Source: a virus. Taken from it: 34,157 nt of DNA. The notes under the pieces were generated by a model. It had not been told where the DNA came from. It saw only the letters and a list, made by a program, of their open reading frames with translations, and did not search any database. Shown here piece by piece: positions 6,601-14,324 of this stretch (the stretch's first letter is position 1; each line of letters starts with the position of its first letter). The stretch lies in the IMG/VR virus record IMGVR_UViG_3300035633_000127, positions 1 to 34,157 of that record; one strand, written 5' to 3'. Made by a program: the position numbers and the translations under genes.

Positions 6601-7062
6601 ATGAAAAGAAAAAAAACCTTTGTTATTATGGTCTCGGAGAGGTTTCCGAGATATCATCCCAGAGCCGGCGAACCGACCGGATTTATCGTCCAAGATGAGG
6701 ACGGCCAAGATAAATTAAATCCCGATAAACTGCATACAATCCGCGAAAATGCGAAACTCTGGGAGAAACGGGCCAAAAAGATAAACGCGGGAGAGGCCCG
6801 TCTCTCCGTCCGCAAATGGACGGGAAAACCTTATCGATCAAAACAAAAAGAGATCCTCTCTCTCGATAAGATCGGGACGGAGGTTATAAACGTAAAATCG
6901 GATCGAAAAGAGGATCTCCTCATCTTGGGGAAATATTTCGCCTCCGGGGACGGGCTCTCCGAGGCCGATTTTAACTCTTGGTTTGACTTTAAACTCGATG
7001 AGGTTTACGTAATTATACATTTTACAGACTTCCGGTATACCAACGCACACAAAAACAATTAA
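6601..7062 (+). CDS. PUA/ASCH-like phage protein
   Basis: 153 residues. KTFVIMVSERFPRYHPRAGE ... KLHTIRENAKLWEKRAKKINAGEARLSVRKWTGKPYRSKQ resembles small PUA/ASCH-fold proteins I recall from Bacteroidota phages, with the signature H-T-I-R followed by a 'wt/sGKPYRSKQ' segment. Such folds bind RNA or modified nucleotides. The role here is unknown. It precedes terminase by 2 bases. The start context AAAAACAAGAGAATGAAAA is repeated almost exactly at the start of the gene at 30669. Confidence 0.5.
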   Translation: MKRKKTFVIMVSERFPRYHPRAGEPTGFIVQDEDGQDKLNPDKLHTIRENAKLWEKRAKKINAGEARLSVRKWTGKPYRSKQKEILSLDKIGTEVINVKSDRKEDLLILGKYFASGDGLSEADFNSWFDFKLDEVYVIIHFTDFRYTNAHKNN

Positions 7063-7064
7063 CT

Positions 7065-7736
7065 ATGTATAAACCCGCCGATATACGTAAAGAGATCCTC
7101 TATATTATCGAAAAACATCCGATAACCAAGGCGTCGGATATTTTCAAACATGCAAGTTTCGGAAAGTCGGTTTATTATCGTAACGGGTTCGACAAGGATC
7201 CCCAGATAAAAAACCTCATCAAAGAAAAACGGAAAAATCATAAAAAGGATTTAATAAAAAAAGAGGCCGACAAGATCGAGGATCTCCGGCGGCGGGCTCT
7301 TCAAATTTTGACCGTCGAGGAGGAGATTAACGGAGAGAGATCCCGCAAAAATTCGATTATTTATCGAATTGATTTCCTTTGCGCTCGTCTCCATGTCTCG
7401 ACCGCGACGTTTTACGATTACGAATTACATAACGACCCGGATATCCGCCGAGAACTCGATAACAATAAACAGGCCGTCAAGATTGACGGATATTCCCGTT
7501 TATTGAATTCTAAACAGGCGACCGGAGTTATATCATTTTTAAAACTTATCGGATCCGAGGAGGAGAGAAAACGTCTCGCGACGACGTTCCAATCTATTGA
7601 GGGAAACGTCAACGTCCGACACTCTCTCGCCGATGAGATCAAAGAGTTAATGTCTTATGAGTACATCGAGGAAACAAGTATCTCCGAGTCGTTACCGCCC
7701 GAAAATTATCGCCGCGCCGAAAGGACAAAAGATTAA
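7065..7736 (+). CDS. Terminase small subunit-like protein
   Basis: 223 residues. Called by position directly before and overlapping the large terminase, and by a helix-turn-helix-like region (RIDFLCARLHVSTATFYDYE, about residues 100-120). A charged helical stretch (KEKRKNHKKDLIKKEADKIED) may drive oligomerisation, and the C-terminal segment is acidic. In the family, the small subunit recognises the packaging site and regulates TerL. Sequence similarity is too weak to name a Pfam family. Confidence 0.6.
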   Translation: MYKPADIRKEILYIIEKHPITKASDIFKHASFGKSVYYRNGFDKDPQIKNLIKEKRKNHKKDLIKKEADKIEDLRRRALQILTVEEEINGERSRKNSIIYRIDFLCARLHVSTATFYDYELHNDPDIRRELDNNKQAVKIDGYSRLLNSKQATGVISFLKLIGSEEERKRLATTFQSIEGNVNVRHSLADEIKELMSYEYIEETSISESLPPENYRRAERTKD

Positions 7737-9171
7737 TTTTAAACAACGAAAGGCGACTCGACTCGCGGTTCGATCCGTTCTCGGATTGGAGGATCTCGAT
7801 TTAATCCTTTTCGGAGGAGCGATTCGAGGAGGTAAATCCTTTTGGGGATTTCGTACGCTCGTTTATTTATGCGAACTCTTTCCCGGCTCCCGATGGATCG
7901 TTTTACGAAAGGATCTCCGAGTTATCCGGGATAATACGATCCCCGCGTTTAAAAAGTTTATCGGATACCATGTCGCGGGCCCGGGGATCCTCAAAGAAAA
8001 CCCGTATAATTATACACATCCGAACGGATCCGTTATTATGTTTCGAGGAGAGAATCGAGACAAGGATCCGGATCTTAATAAATTTAAAGGATTTGAGGTT
8101 AACGGGTTTCTCCTCGAGGAGGCGAACGAACTCGGGGAAAAAACACTCGACAAGGCATTCGAGAGGGCGGGATCTTGGATTATACCGGATCGGGCCCAAG
8201 ACGCGCAACCGAAACCGATAATTTTAGCAACGTGCAACCCGTCGCAAGGATGGATAAAAGATCTTATTTATACGCCTTGGAAACAAAAAACCCTCCGGCC
8301 GAATTGGTTATACATTCCCTCTTTTATCTGGGATAATCCGTTCCTCCCGCAAGTTTATCTCGATATGGTGCAAAATATGAACGAGTACGAATATCGAGTC
8401 TTTGTTCTCGGGGATTGGGACGTCGTATTAAAATCGGGAGGGGAATTCCTGAAAAAATTCGAGCTCGACGAACATCTCGGAAATACGGATCTCGATCCGG
8501 CCAAGACGTTACATATTTCCCTCGATTCGAACGTCCTCCCGTATATCGCCGTCTCCCTCTGGCAATTATACAAACGGCCCTCCGGGGGATGGAGGATCGT
8601 TCAAGTCGCGGAGCTCCCTATCGGCGAACCCAATAACTCGGCGATCAATGCCGGAAAGGCCGTCGGAAAGTTTCTCAACGATTACGAGTATAAAAACAAG
8701 ATCTATTTATACGGGGATCCGACGACAAAGGCGACAAATAACATCGATCCGAATAAAAGATCCTTTTTAAAACTGTTTACGACGGGATTAACCGAGAGCG
8801 GATTCAATCTCGAGGAGCGGTTTTTCAATCGCGCCCCGAATGTTTCTTTAACAGGGGATTTTATAAACGAGATCCTCGCCTCGGAGATATTCGGCCTCTC
8901 GATCGAGGTTAACGAACTTTGCAAAGAGTCGATAAACGATTATATTCAGACGAAAGAGGACGCGGACGGGGGGATCCTCAAAAGGAGGATAAAACATCCC
9001 GTAACCGGTCAATCGTACGAACCTCTCGGGCATTTAACCGATACAATGCGTTATTTTATTTGTAAAGCATTCGAGGAGGAGTTTTACAAGTATTCGCAAC
9101 GGTTTGTCGATTATAAACGACTCTCGGAGATCTCCGACGATCCCGAAAGTTTTTTAAAAGGAGGATTTTAA
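7657..9171 (+). CDS. Terminase large subunit (packaging ATPase/nuclease)
   Basis: 504 residues. ATPase half: Walker A FGGAIRGGKS ending at residue 61, Walker B GFLLEEANE at 150-158 with the catalytic Glu, and coupling motif ATCNPSQ at 191-197. RNase H-like nuclease half: acidic residues in HISLDSN (Asp290), YLYGDPTTKA (Asp354) and GHLTDTMRY (Asp462). Drives ATP-dependent DNA translocation into the prohead and cuts concatemers. The start overlaps the 3' end of the small-subunit gene by 80 bases. A later start is possible, but the overlap preserves all motifs and no better ATG lies near the end of the upstream gene. Confidence 0.93.
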   Translation: MSTSRKQVSPSRYRPKIIAAPKGQKINFKQRKATRLAVRSVLGLEDLDLILFGGAIRGGKSFWGFRTLVYLCELFPGSRWIVLRKDLRVIRDNTIPAFKKFIGYHVAGPGILKENPYNYTHPNGSVIMFRGENRDKDPDLNKFKGFEVNGFLLEEANELGEKTLDKAFERAGSWIIPDRAQDAQPKPIILATCNPSQGWIKDLIYTPWKQKTLRPNWLYIPSFIWDNPFLPQVYLDMVQNMNEYEYRVFVLGDWDVVLKSGGEFLKKFELDEHLGNTDLDPAKTLHISLDSNVLPYIAVSLWQLYKRPSGGWRIVQVAELPIGEPNNSAINAGKAVGKFLNDYEYKNKIYLYGDPTTKATNNIDPNKRSFLKLFTTGLTESGFNLEERFFNRAPNVSLTGDFINEILASEIFGLSIEVNELCKESINDYIQTKEDADGGILKRRIKHPVTGQSYEPLGHLTDTMRYFICKAFEEEFYKYSQRFVDYKRLSEISDDPESFLKGGF

Positions 9172-9245
9172 TTCGAAAAATTGTCTTAACTTTAGGATCT
9201 CAATCGCAATTTTGCACAAAACCCGATAAAAGAGGAGGTTTAAAC

Positions 9246-9638
9246 ATGAAAAAATTTATTTCTCTGCTCTCGATCTTGTTTCTTTTTGCGATCGCCCCGG
9301 AGGCCGTTAACGCGGATCCCGAGGTTTTGATCGATGAGGTCTCGATCGAGAAAACCGATCTTTTTTCCTCGGACGTTGTAACAAACGTTATCGTCCAAGC
9401 GTCCCCGCTCTTGATAGTTGAGACCGCGATAAACGAGGAAAGATCTCAAAAAGTCGTATCCGTGTATGCGCAAAACAAACAATTTTCCGGAATATCCGGG
9501 GATCTCTGGTCTGAATCCGAACAAATTCTCGATATTAAGACTTTAAACGAGATTTGTTATTATAAGACCGACGGAGTTAAACCGAAAAGGACGTTATTAA
9601 AGACGAAACGATTTAAACCTCCGAGATTCGGCGTTTAA
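9246..9638 (+). CDS. Secreted protein of unknown function (moron-like)
   Basis: 130 residues. A typical Sec signal peptide (MKKFISLLSILFLFAIAPEA) has a probable cleavage after VNA (residue 23). The mature part is about 107 residues, basic at the end (KPKRTLLKTKRFKPPRFGV), with no recognised domain. A strong GAGGAGG Shine-Dalgarno sits 9 bases before the ATG, unusual here. The upstream gap holds TAACTTTA, and two hairpins, one a good terminator, follow. A self-contained transcription unit between terminase and head genes, exporting a protein, fits a moron: a gene active in the lysogen or early in infection, for example in exclusion or envelope modification. This role is inference. Confidence 0.65.
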   Translation: MKKFISLLSILFLFAIAPEAVNADPEVLIDEVSIEKTDLFSSDVVTNVIVQASPLLIVETAINEERSQKVVSVYAQNKQFSGISGDLWSESEQILDIKTLNEICYYKTDGVKPKRTLLKTKRFKPPRFGV

Positions 9639-9642
9639 TTCG

Positions 9643-9658
9643 GGCCGATAACGGCCCA
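9643..9658 (+). terminator. GC-rich hairpin after the secreted-protein gene
   Basis: GGGCCG-ATAA-CGGCCC is a perfect 6-bp stem with a 4-base loop, 4 bases after the TAA. No T-run follows, so alone it is a weak terminator or a 3'-end stabilising hairpin. Confidence 0.45.
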
Positions 9659-9698
9659 ACGGTTAATATAAACTCTCATATTTCAAAAAAACGAAAAG

Positions 9699-9726
9699 AT
9701 CCTCCCGGAACCCGGGGGGATTTTTT
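9699..9726 (+). terminator. Rho-independent terminator
   Basis: ATCCTCCCGG-AAC-CCGGGGGGAT: a 10-bp stem with one G-T wobble and a 3-base loop, then TTTTTT. It closes the secreted-protein unit. Confidence 0.85.
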
Positions 9727-9772
9727 ATTATTAACAATTCTTTAAAAGGTTTTTATTAACTTGTTTTTATCA

Positions 9773-9780
9773 TAACTTTG
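9773..9780 (+). promoter_or_regulatory. Bacteroidota-type promoter -7 element TAACTTTG
   Basis: Exact TAnnTTTG match 46 bases after the previous terminator. The -33 region is only T-rich (GGTTTTTATT). Start predicted near 9786-9788. Another hairpin terminator begins only about 55 bases downstream of that, so the expected product is a short transcript. Confidence 0.5.
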
Positions 9781-9790
9781 TATCCGTAAA

Positions 9791-9808
9791 GGCGCGCCGA
9801 TCGACGCG
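9791..9808 (+). repeat. Long-distance inverted repeat, left copy (18 bp)
   Basis: GGCGCGCCGATCGACGCG is the exact reverse complement of 16735-16752. The match stops at both flanks. Both copies are intergenic. Confidence 0.95.
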
Positions 9809-9841
9809 TCGAATAATTGATAAATTCTTTTTTCATACTCT

Positions 9842-9874
9842 CGGGAGCCCTTTTCGGTTCCCGTTTGTTTTTTT
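9842..9874 (+). terminator. Rho-independent terminator before the head operon
   Basis: CGGGAGCC-CTTTTC-GGTTCCCG: an 8-bp stem with one G-T wobble, followed by TTTGTTTTTTT. It lies upstream of the next promoter element and so ends the candidate small RNA. Confidence 0.75.
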
Positions 9875-9891
9875 CCTATTTTTTTTTATCG

Positions 9892-9899
9892 TAAATTTG
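9892..9899 (+). promoter_or_regulatory. Promoter element for the head operon, TAAATTTG
   Basis: Exact TAnnTTTG match 16 bases before the ATG at 9916. A TTTG at 9864-9867 is the best -33 candidate, though its 24-base spacing is long. It would drive the series 9916-16724. Confidence 0.55.
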
Positions 9900-9915
9900 A
9901 ACAAAATCTCGAGAT

Positions 9916-10638
9916 ATGGATTACTTTTTGCGAAAAGAGGATTTTTTCTCGGTATATCCCGAGGAGAGATTCGATAAACTGATCGAGGACGATCCCTCGA
10001 TTTGGAGAAACGCGCTCCCCGGATCGATTAAACAAATCTCCGGTTATCTTTCCGCCCGATACGACGTCGCGGCGATTTTTGCTCCCCTCAAAGAATTTAA
10101 CTCCGATAATGAATATACAGAAACCGACCGGGTTTTTTGGGTTCCTTTGGATTACTCGGAAACCGAGACGTATTCCGTCGGAGATTACGTTAATCAAGAG
10201 GGAATTATTTACAAGTGTAAAACCGACGTATTAATCCCGGAGGCGTTCGACCCGGCCAAATGGGACGAGGTCGCGGAATATAACTCCCTTTGGGAATGTA
10301 TTGCAGACGCGCCCGCCGGAACTTATCCGGACGACGAGAATTATTTCAAAGAGGGAGACGCGCGGGATCCTTGGATCGTACAAATAACGGTCGACGTCCT
10401 TTTATATCATTTGCTCGGCCGATTGAATAATATCGACGTTTCCGCGAACCGTAAAGAGCGTTACGACGGGAACGACCCGAACCAAAAGGGCGGCGCGATT
10501 GGATGGTTAAAAGAGGTCGCGAACGGATCCGTTAATCCGGATCTCCCTCTCCGAGAGGTCGAGGAGGGCGATCAAACAAATCAAAAAATTATTTGGGGCG
10601 ACGCCTCCGAAACGAAAAATAAAAATAGTGTTTTTTAG
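9916..10638 (+). CDS. Mu gp36-like (DUF1320) neck protein with inserted carbohydrate-binding-like module
   Basis: 240 residues. The DUF1320/gp36 pattern is visible as KQISGYLSARYDV (residues 39-51) and DPWIVQITVDVLLYHLLGRLNN ... RKERYD (151-184). In Mu-like phages this protein sits in the head-tail connector region. Between these parts, residues about 62-150 hold an extra segment, ETYSVGDYVNQEGIIYKCK ... FDPAKWDEV ... NSLWECIADAP. It resembles chitin-binding-type-3/CBM5-12 modules (Y-x-x-G-D-x-V ... G-x-x-Y-x-C ... P-x-x-W) in roughly one and a half copies. This may make a surface-exposed, glycan-binding decoration. First gene of the head operon. Confidence 0.65.
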   Translation: MDYFLRKEDFFSVYPEERFDKLIEDDPSIWRNALPGSIKQISGYLSARYDVAAIFAPLKEFNSDNEYTETDRVFWVPLDYSETETYSVGDYVNQEGIIYKCKTDVLIPEAFDPAKWDEVAEYNSLWECIADAPAGTYPDDENYFKEGDARDPWIVQITVDVLLYHLLGRLNNIDVSANRKERYDGNDPNQKGGAIGWLKEVANGSVNPDLPLREVEEGDQTNQKIIWGDASETKNKNSVF

Positions 10639-10867
10639 ATCCCGAAAAGATAAGATCCGGAACGCGTATCGATTCGCGATCCAATCCCTCGAGGAAAATC
10701 TCGGGGCGTCCGTCTTTTGGAACCCTGTTAAAGACGTTTTTTTTATTACGTATCTCGGCCAAACATACAAGAAAACCGCCGAGGAAATGGAGAAATTTAA
10801 CGCCAAATTAAAAGATAAACTCGACGGAGATATCGAGGATCTCGTCGAAAAATTTACTTTATATTAA
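10628..10867 (+). CDS. Small protein between gp36-like and portal genes, unknown
   Basis: 79 residues from a GTG at 10628, overlapping the gp36-like gene by 11 bases. No upstream ATG is available. Sequence is charged and helical with LGASVFWNPVKDVFFITYLGQTYKKT near the middle. It probably has a virion or assembly role by position; no family recognised. Confidence 0.6.
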   Translation: MFFRSRKDKIRNAYRFAIQSLEENLGASVFWNPVKDVFFITYLGQTYKKTAEEMEKFNAKLKDKLDGDIEDLVEKFTLY

Positions 10868-10871
10868 GACT

Positions 10872-12140
10872 ATGGAGATAAAATTCAATTTACGAAACCC
10901 GTTTAAACGCCGCGAGAGAGAGATCCCTCCGGTTATCGATGAGGAGAAACCCGACGACGGGATTAATAAGAAGTTAACCGCAAATATAAACGTCCGGATC
11001 CGCAAATCTTTAAAAGATTGGGCCGAGGCGGTTAACGACGCCGAGAATCCGTTAAACGAGGACGGTGTCCGTCTGCAAGATCTTTTCGATATTTATCGTA
11101 ATATCGAACTCGATCCGCATATTACCGCCCTCGTCGAAACCATTTATAACGGCATAAGTCAAACGCCTTTTGAAATCGAAAACGACGAGGATTCGGATAT
11201 CTTTAAAAAGGCTTGGTTTCTCGACTTTATTCGTTACGTCTTAAAGTGTGAAAATTGGGGACTCGGAGCGATTAATTTTATCTTTGATCCCTTGAAAGAC
11301 TCCGTAAAGGTCGAGGATATCGATCGATGGTATTTAAGGCCCGAACAAAAGGGATTTTCTTACGAAATGGACAAAGAACAAGCGGACGAGTATTTCGATC
11401 GGGATCCCCTCCAAAAACATACGATTTTACTCGATAACGACGGACTCGGTCGTTTTAATCACATCGCAAAACGTTTTATTATGAAACGGGAGGTCGTTCA
11501 ATTCTGGGCGATCTTTAACGAACTGTTTACGACTCCGTATTTTATCGTCGAGACCGATATAAACAACGATAAACATCGTTTGAACTTGATCGAATGGCTC
11601 GAGGAGAGAAAACATTCGAGTTTCGCCGTTGTCGGCCATGGAGATAAATTAACGGCCGTCTCCGGAAATACTCGCGGTTTCGATTCGTACGAAAAATTCG
11701 AAAAGGCCTCAAATGAGGATATGAGTAAAGCATTTCTCGGGGGGACGATGGTTCTCGACGACGGATCCTCGAGATCTCAATCCGAAGTTCACGAAAGGAA
11801 TTTAAACTCGTTCGTCCAAGCGAAAAGACAGTATATCGAGTTTTTGATTAACGAAAAGGTTATCCCGATCCTTTCGTATTACGGTTTAATCAATTCGAAT
11901 GCCGTCTTTAAGTGGAATTTATCGCACCAATACGGGCCCAAAGATTGGGCCGAGATCCTCTCGAAAATCGGAGGGATCTTTAAATTTGATGAGGAGGAGA
12001 TCTCCCAAAAACTCGGAATTACGGTCGAGGAAAAACCCGCGCCGGCTCCGACGATCCCCCAAGAAAATACGAACGTTCTCGATCAAAAGACTATAAAAAA
12101 CAGAATTTCCGAACGAATTAAATCTCTTTACGATGCTTGA
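10872..12140 (+). CDS. Portal protein (Mu gp29/DUF935-like)
   Basis: 422 residues. The region LFDIYRNIELDPHITALVETIYNGI (residues 71-95) and the wing signature KAFLGGTMVLDDGSSRSQSEVHERN (286-310) match the gp29/DUF935 portal pattern, where the latter corresponds to LGQTLTT ... G-S-x-A-x-x-x-V-H. Forms the dodecameric DNA gate at the capsid vertex and binds terminase. Next to the gp36-like gene and, after an insertion, the MuF gene. The C-terminal ~35 residues are a Pro-rich tail. Confidence 0.85.
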   Translation: MEIKFNLRNPFKRREREIPPVIDEEKPDDGINKKLTANINVRIRKSLKDWAEAVNDAENPLNEDGVRLQDLFDIYRNIELDPHITALVETIYNGISQTPFEIENDEDSDIFKKAWFLDFIRYVLKCENWGLGAINFIFDPLKDSVKVEDIDRWYLRPEQKGFSYEMDKEQADEYFDRDPLQKHTILLDNDGLGRFNHIAKRFIMKREVVQFWAIFNELFTTPYFIVETDINNDKHRLNLIEWLEERKHSSFAVVGHGDKLTAVSGNTRGFDSYEKFEKASNEDMSKAFLGGTMVLDDGSSRSQSEVHERNLNSFVQAKRQYIEFLINEKVIPILSYYGLINSNAVFKWNLSHQYGPKDWAEILSKIGGIFKFDEEEISQKLGITVEEKPAPAPTIPQENTNVLDQKTIKNRISERIKSLYDA

Positions 12141-12990
12141 ATATAATCCCAGATCCGAACAAGAGATCCTCGACGATCTCGTTACGAATAAAGAATCCCG
12201 CCCGGAACTCGACGATCTCGATAATCCGTCCGGGGCGGCGGTTTGGTATAACCTTTTGGCCGTCGTCTCGACCGAAATCGCTCAACTTGAGGATAACGGA
12301 GTCTCTCTTTACAATCAAATCGAGGAGAGGGCTCAAGAGATCCCCGTCGGTACTTTGTTTTGGTACGCGGCCGAGACTCTTAATTATCAGCATGGAGACA
12401 ACCTCGAAATAATTAACGGGATCCCGCAATATGCCATAATCGACGAGTCGAAAAAAATAATAAAGGCGTCCGCCGCCGTTGAGCAATCCGGACAAATTAT
12501 AATAAAATGCGCGAAAGAGGATCTTTCGGGAGATCTTGAGCCTTTGGATCCGGCCGAACTTGCCGGAGTCGTACAATATTGGGTCGAGAAACGATTCGCG
12601 GGATCCGCGTTATCTGTTTTCTCAACAAATCCCGACCTCGTCGCGGCATACTTGAGGATCGAGATCGACGGCCAAGTTTTGAGCCTTGACGGAGAATCCC
12701 TCGCGAATCCGGGGACTTATCCGGTCGAGGATGCAATTATCCAATATTACAAGGATCTCGATTTCGGAGGACGTTTCTCCGTTATGAGTTTAATCGATGC
12801 GGTTCAATCCGTTAACGGGACGGCAAACACGGCCCCGGAGAGCGTTTTAATCACTCCTGACGGAGGATCCCGATCCCCGATCGAAGTTCTCGCCGATGAG
12901 GATCAAATTTTCGTAACCGTTGCGGGATATTGCTCCGAGGATCCGGCAAATATTTTGAGAGATACGTTAACTTATTACATACGACAATAA
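12133..12990 (+). CDS. Baseplate J-like (Mu gp47-type) protein
   Basis: 285 residues. Called from the pattern AVVSTEIAQLEDNGVSLYNQ (residues about 43-62), VGTLFWYAAETLNYQHGDNLEI and SKKIIKASAAVEQSGQIIIK, which resembles Bacteroidota versions of baseplate wedge J. Its start overlaps the portal stop by 8 bases. Baseplate genes normally follow the tape measure; here this one lies between portal and MuF, while the W-like gene at 25177 is not followed by a J gene. It is therefore probably the J homologue of this virion, relocated. The family call is moderate. Confidence 0.55.
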   Translation: MLEYNPRSEQEILDDLVTNKESRPELDDLDNPSGAAVWYNLLAVVSTEIAQLEDNGVSLYNQIEERAQEIPVGTLFWYAAETLNYQHGDNLEIINGIPQYAIIDESKKIIKASAAVEQSGQIIIKCAKEDLSGDLEPLDPAELAGVVQYWVEKRFAGSALSVFSTNPDLVAAYLRIEIDGQVLSLDGESLANPGTYPVEDAIIQYYKDLDFGGRFSVMSLIDAVQSVNGTANTAPESVLITPDGGSRSPIEVLADEDQIFVTVAGYCSEDPANILRDTLTYYIRQ

Positions 12991-12991
12991 A

Positions 12992-13519
12992 ATGAACTGT
13001 AATTTTTTTAATATAAACGTCGAGGCAATCTTTTTGCGATTGGTTCCGTATTTCTGGCTAAAAAACCCGGAGACGTTCGAAAACCGGACGCAATGGATCG
13101 AATATTTAAAGACCGTCGCGAGCGGTTTTTCCTATTATGCCGGGGATATGCTCGTCCAATGTCAAACCCTCCAAGAGTTTTTATTAAATTCCGGTCAACA
13201 TTTGGCTCTCGAGGACAAGTTAAACCGAAATTTCGATCCGATCGGAAACGGGATTTATATCGAGGAGGAAAATTTCGCATATCAAAATAAGGTTTGGTAT
13301 CTCGACCCGGAGACGGATCCGATTAATAAGGTTTGGTATATTGACGGAGAAACAAATCCCGCTCTCGAGATCTGGTATCTCGACGGAGAGGAGATCGACG
13401 CCGTTAATTTTACGGTTTACGTCCCGACGGCCGTTTATAACGTGTATCGGGATCAAATTAACGCGACTTTAAAAAATTACGTCGTAAATGGTTATACTTG
13501 GGATTTAATCCCTTTTTAA
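12992..13519 (+). CDS. Baseplate/tail protein, gpI-like by position, with internal repeats
   Basis: 175 residues, starting 1 base after the J-like gene. The N-terminus (FFNINVEAIFLRLVPYFWLK ... WIEYLKTVASGF ... LALEDKLNRNFD) is helical. The middle holds three 13-residue repeats at residues 99-137: NKVWYLDPETDPI, NKVWYIDGETNPA and LEIWYLDGEEIDA. The C-terminus (NFTVYVPTAVYNVYRDQINATLKNYVVNG) resembles the end of tail proteins of this kind. Probably links the wedge to the fibre-like product of the next gene. Confidence 0.5.
   Translation: MNCNFFNINVEAIFLRLVPYFWLKNPETFENRTQWIEYLKTVASGFSYYAGDMLVQCQTLQEFLLNSGQHLALEDKLNRNFDPIGNGIYIEEENFAYQNKVWYLDPETDPINKVWYIDGETNPALEIWYLDGEEIDAVNFTVYVPTAVYNVYRDQINATLKNYVVNGYTWDLIPF
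13286..13402 (+). repeat. 39-bp tandem repeat, 3 degenerate copies, coding
   Basis: Three 39-base units starting at 13286, 13325 and 13364 share the core (AATAAG)GTTTGGTAT. They encode W-Y-L/I-D-G/P-E repeats in the gpI-like protein. Synonymous and non-synonymous differences show the duplication is not recent. Confidence 0.8.
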
Positions 13520-13529
13520 ATACTGTATT

Positions 13530-14324
13530 ATGAATGATAAAATAACTTTTCCGGGCGGCGAACCCAATATGAAGGAAAACGATTTCCTCATTAAACAGCA
13601 AGCGAACCGAGATTTTATAAACGCATTTCTCGGGGATATGGACGGAGATCCGGCAATAATTACGGGGATCGTTGCGGATCCTTGGACTCCCGGGAATCCG
13701 TTAATAATTACGCAAGGCGGATACATCTTTTTAAACGATGAGGTTATCCAAGTCGACGCGGGAACGTATTCGAACGTCAGGAGTAACGCGTTTTGGATAT
13801 TCGTAAAAATAACAACTTACGATCCTTTCGGGGATAAGACGTTCCAAAACGGGATACCGAGACAAACCCGACCGATTTATCGAGCCGAGCCGATTAACGT
13901 CGCGAGCGTCGGATCCGGAGATCTTGACGTTTTGAACGGTTTTCGATGGAATCAAATCGGGCCTTGGGAAAATGTTAATATTAACGTCGGGATCTTTGAG
14001 GATTATCCTCTCTCTACTATGAAAATACGGCATTATAAAGGATATATTGAGTTATTCGGATATATTGACGGTCGAGGATCTCCCGGGTCGGGAAGTTGGA
14101 TCTTTGAAATCCCGGTCGGTTATCGTGATTTTTTACCGGATCCGACGATCTTTCAAATGAATTACGACTCGGGTCTCGGAACATCGGACGGAGTTATCCG
14201 CCTGTTTTATGTTGACACGGCGAATAATTACAAGGTTCGTTATTTGGATAATGACTCGATTTCCGACGTCGATTTATGGCATATTAACGTAAGGATCCCG
14301 TATTATAACAAACCCGTTTTATAA
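13530..14324 (+). CDS. Tail fibre-like virion protein
   Basis: 264 residues. The N-terminus (ITFPGGEPNMKENDFLIKQQ) and a beta-rich body with GNPLIITQGGYIFLNDEVIQVDAG resemble the baseplate-proximal parts of fibre or appendage proteins. The C-terminal half (MKIRHYKGYIELFGYIDGRG ... GSWIFEIPVGYRDFLPDP) looks like the repeating beta 'needle/tip' domain found at fibre ends. It follows the J/I-like pair, as a fibre gene would. Receptor binding is inferred, not shown. Confidence 0.55.
   Translation: MNDKITFPGGEPNMKENDFLIKQQANRDFINAFLGDMDGDPAIITGIVADPWTPGNPLIITQGGYIFLNDEVIQVDAGTYSNVRSNAFWIFVKITTYDPFGDKTFQNGIPRQTRPIYRAEPINVASVGSGDLDVLNGFRWNQIGPWENVNINVGIFEDYPLSTMKIRHYKGYIELFGYIDGRGSPGSGSWIFEIPVGYRDFLPDPTIFQMNYDSGLGTSDGVIRLFYVDTANNYKVRYLDNDSISDVDLWHINVRIPYYNKPVL

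Larger units (their letters stand above)
9787..9874 (+). ncRNA. Candidate phage small RNA (~85 nt)
   Basis: Bounded by the TAACTTTG element (9773-9780) and a terminator hairpin with T-run (9842-9874). It has no start codon followed by a useful ORF. The 5' part, 9791-9808 (GGCGCGCCGATCGACGCG), is the exact reverse complement of 16735-16752 in the gap before the prohead protease gene. It also contains a 12-base palindrome, TCGACGCGTCGA. Either a trans-acting RNA or a protein-binding DNA site would explain the match. Transcription is not demonstrated. Confidence 0.4.

Noticed and set aside
9791-9798. GGCGCGCC as a cloning-vector remnant
   Set aside because: The flanking sequence is phage-like, and the 18-bp match extends beyond the 8-base palindrome; nothing else resembles vector sequence.
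12118-12576. Minus-strand ORF of 152 codons over the J-like gene
   Set aside because: Antisense shadow; the plus-strand frame continues the operon with an overlapping start.
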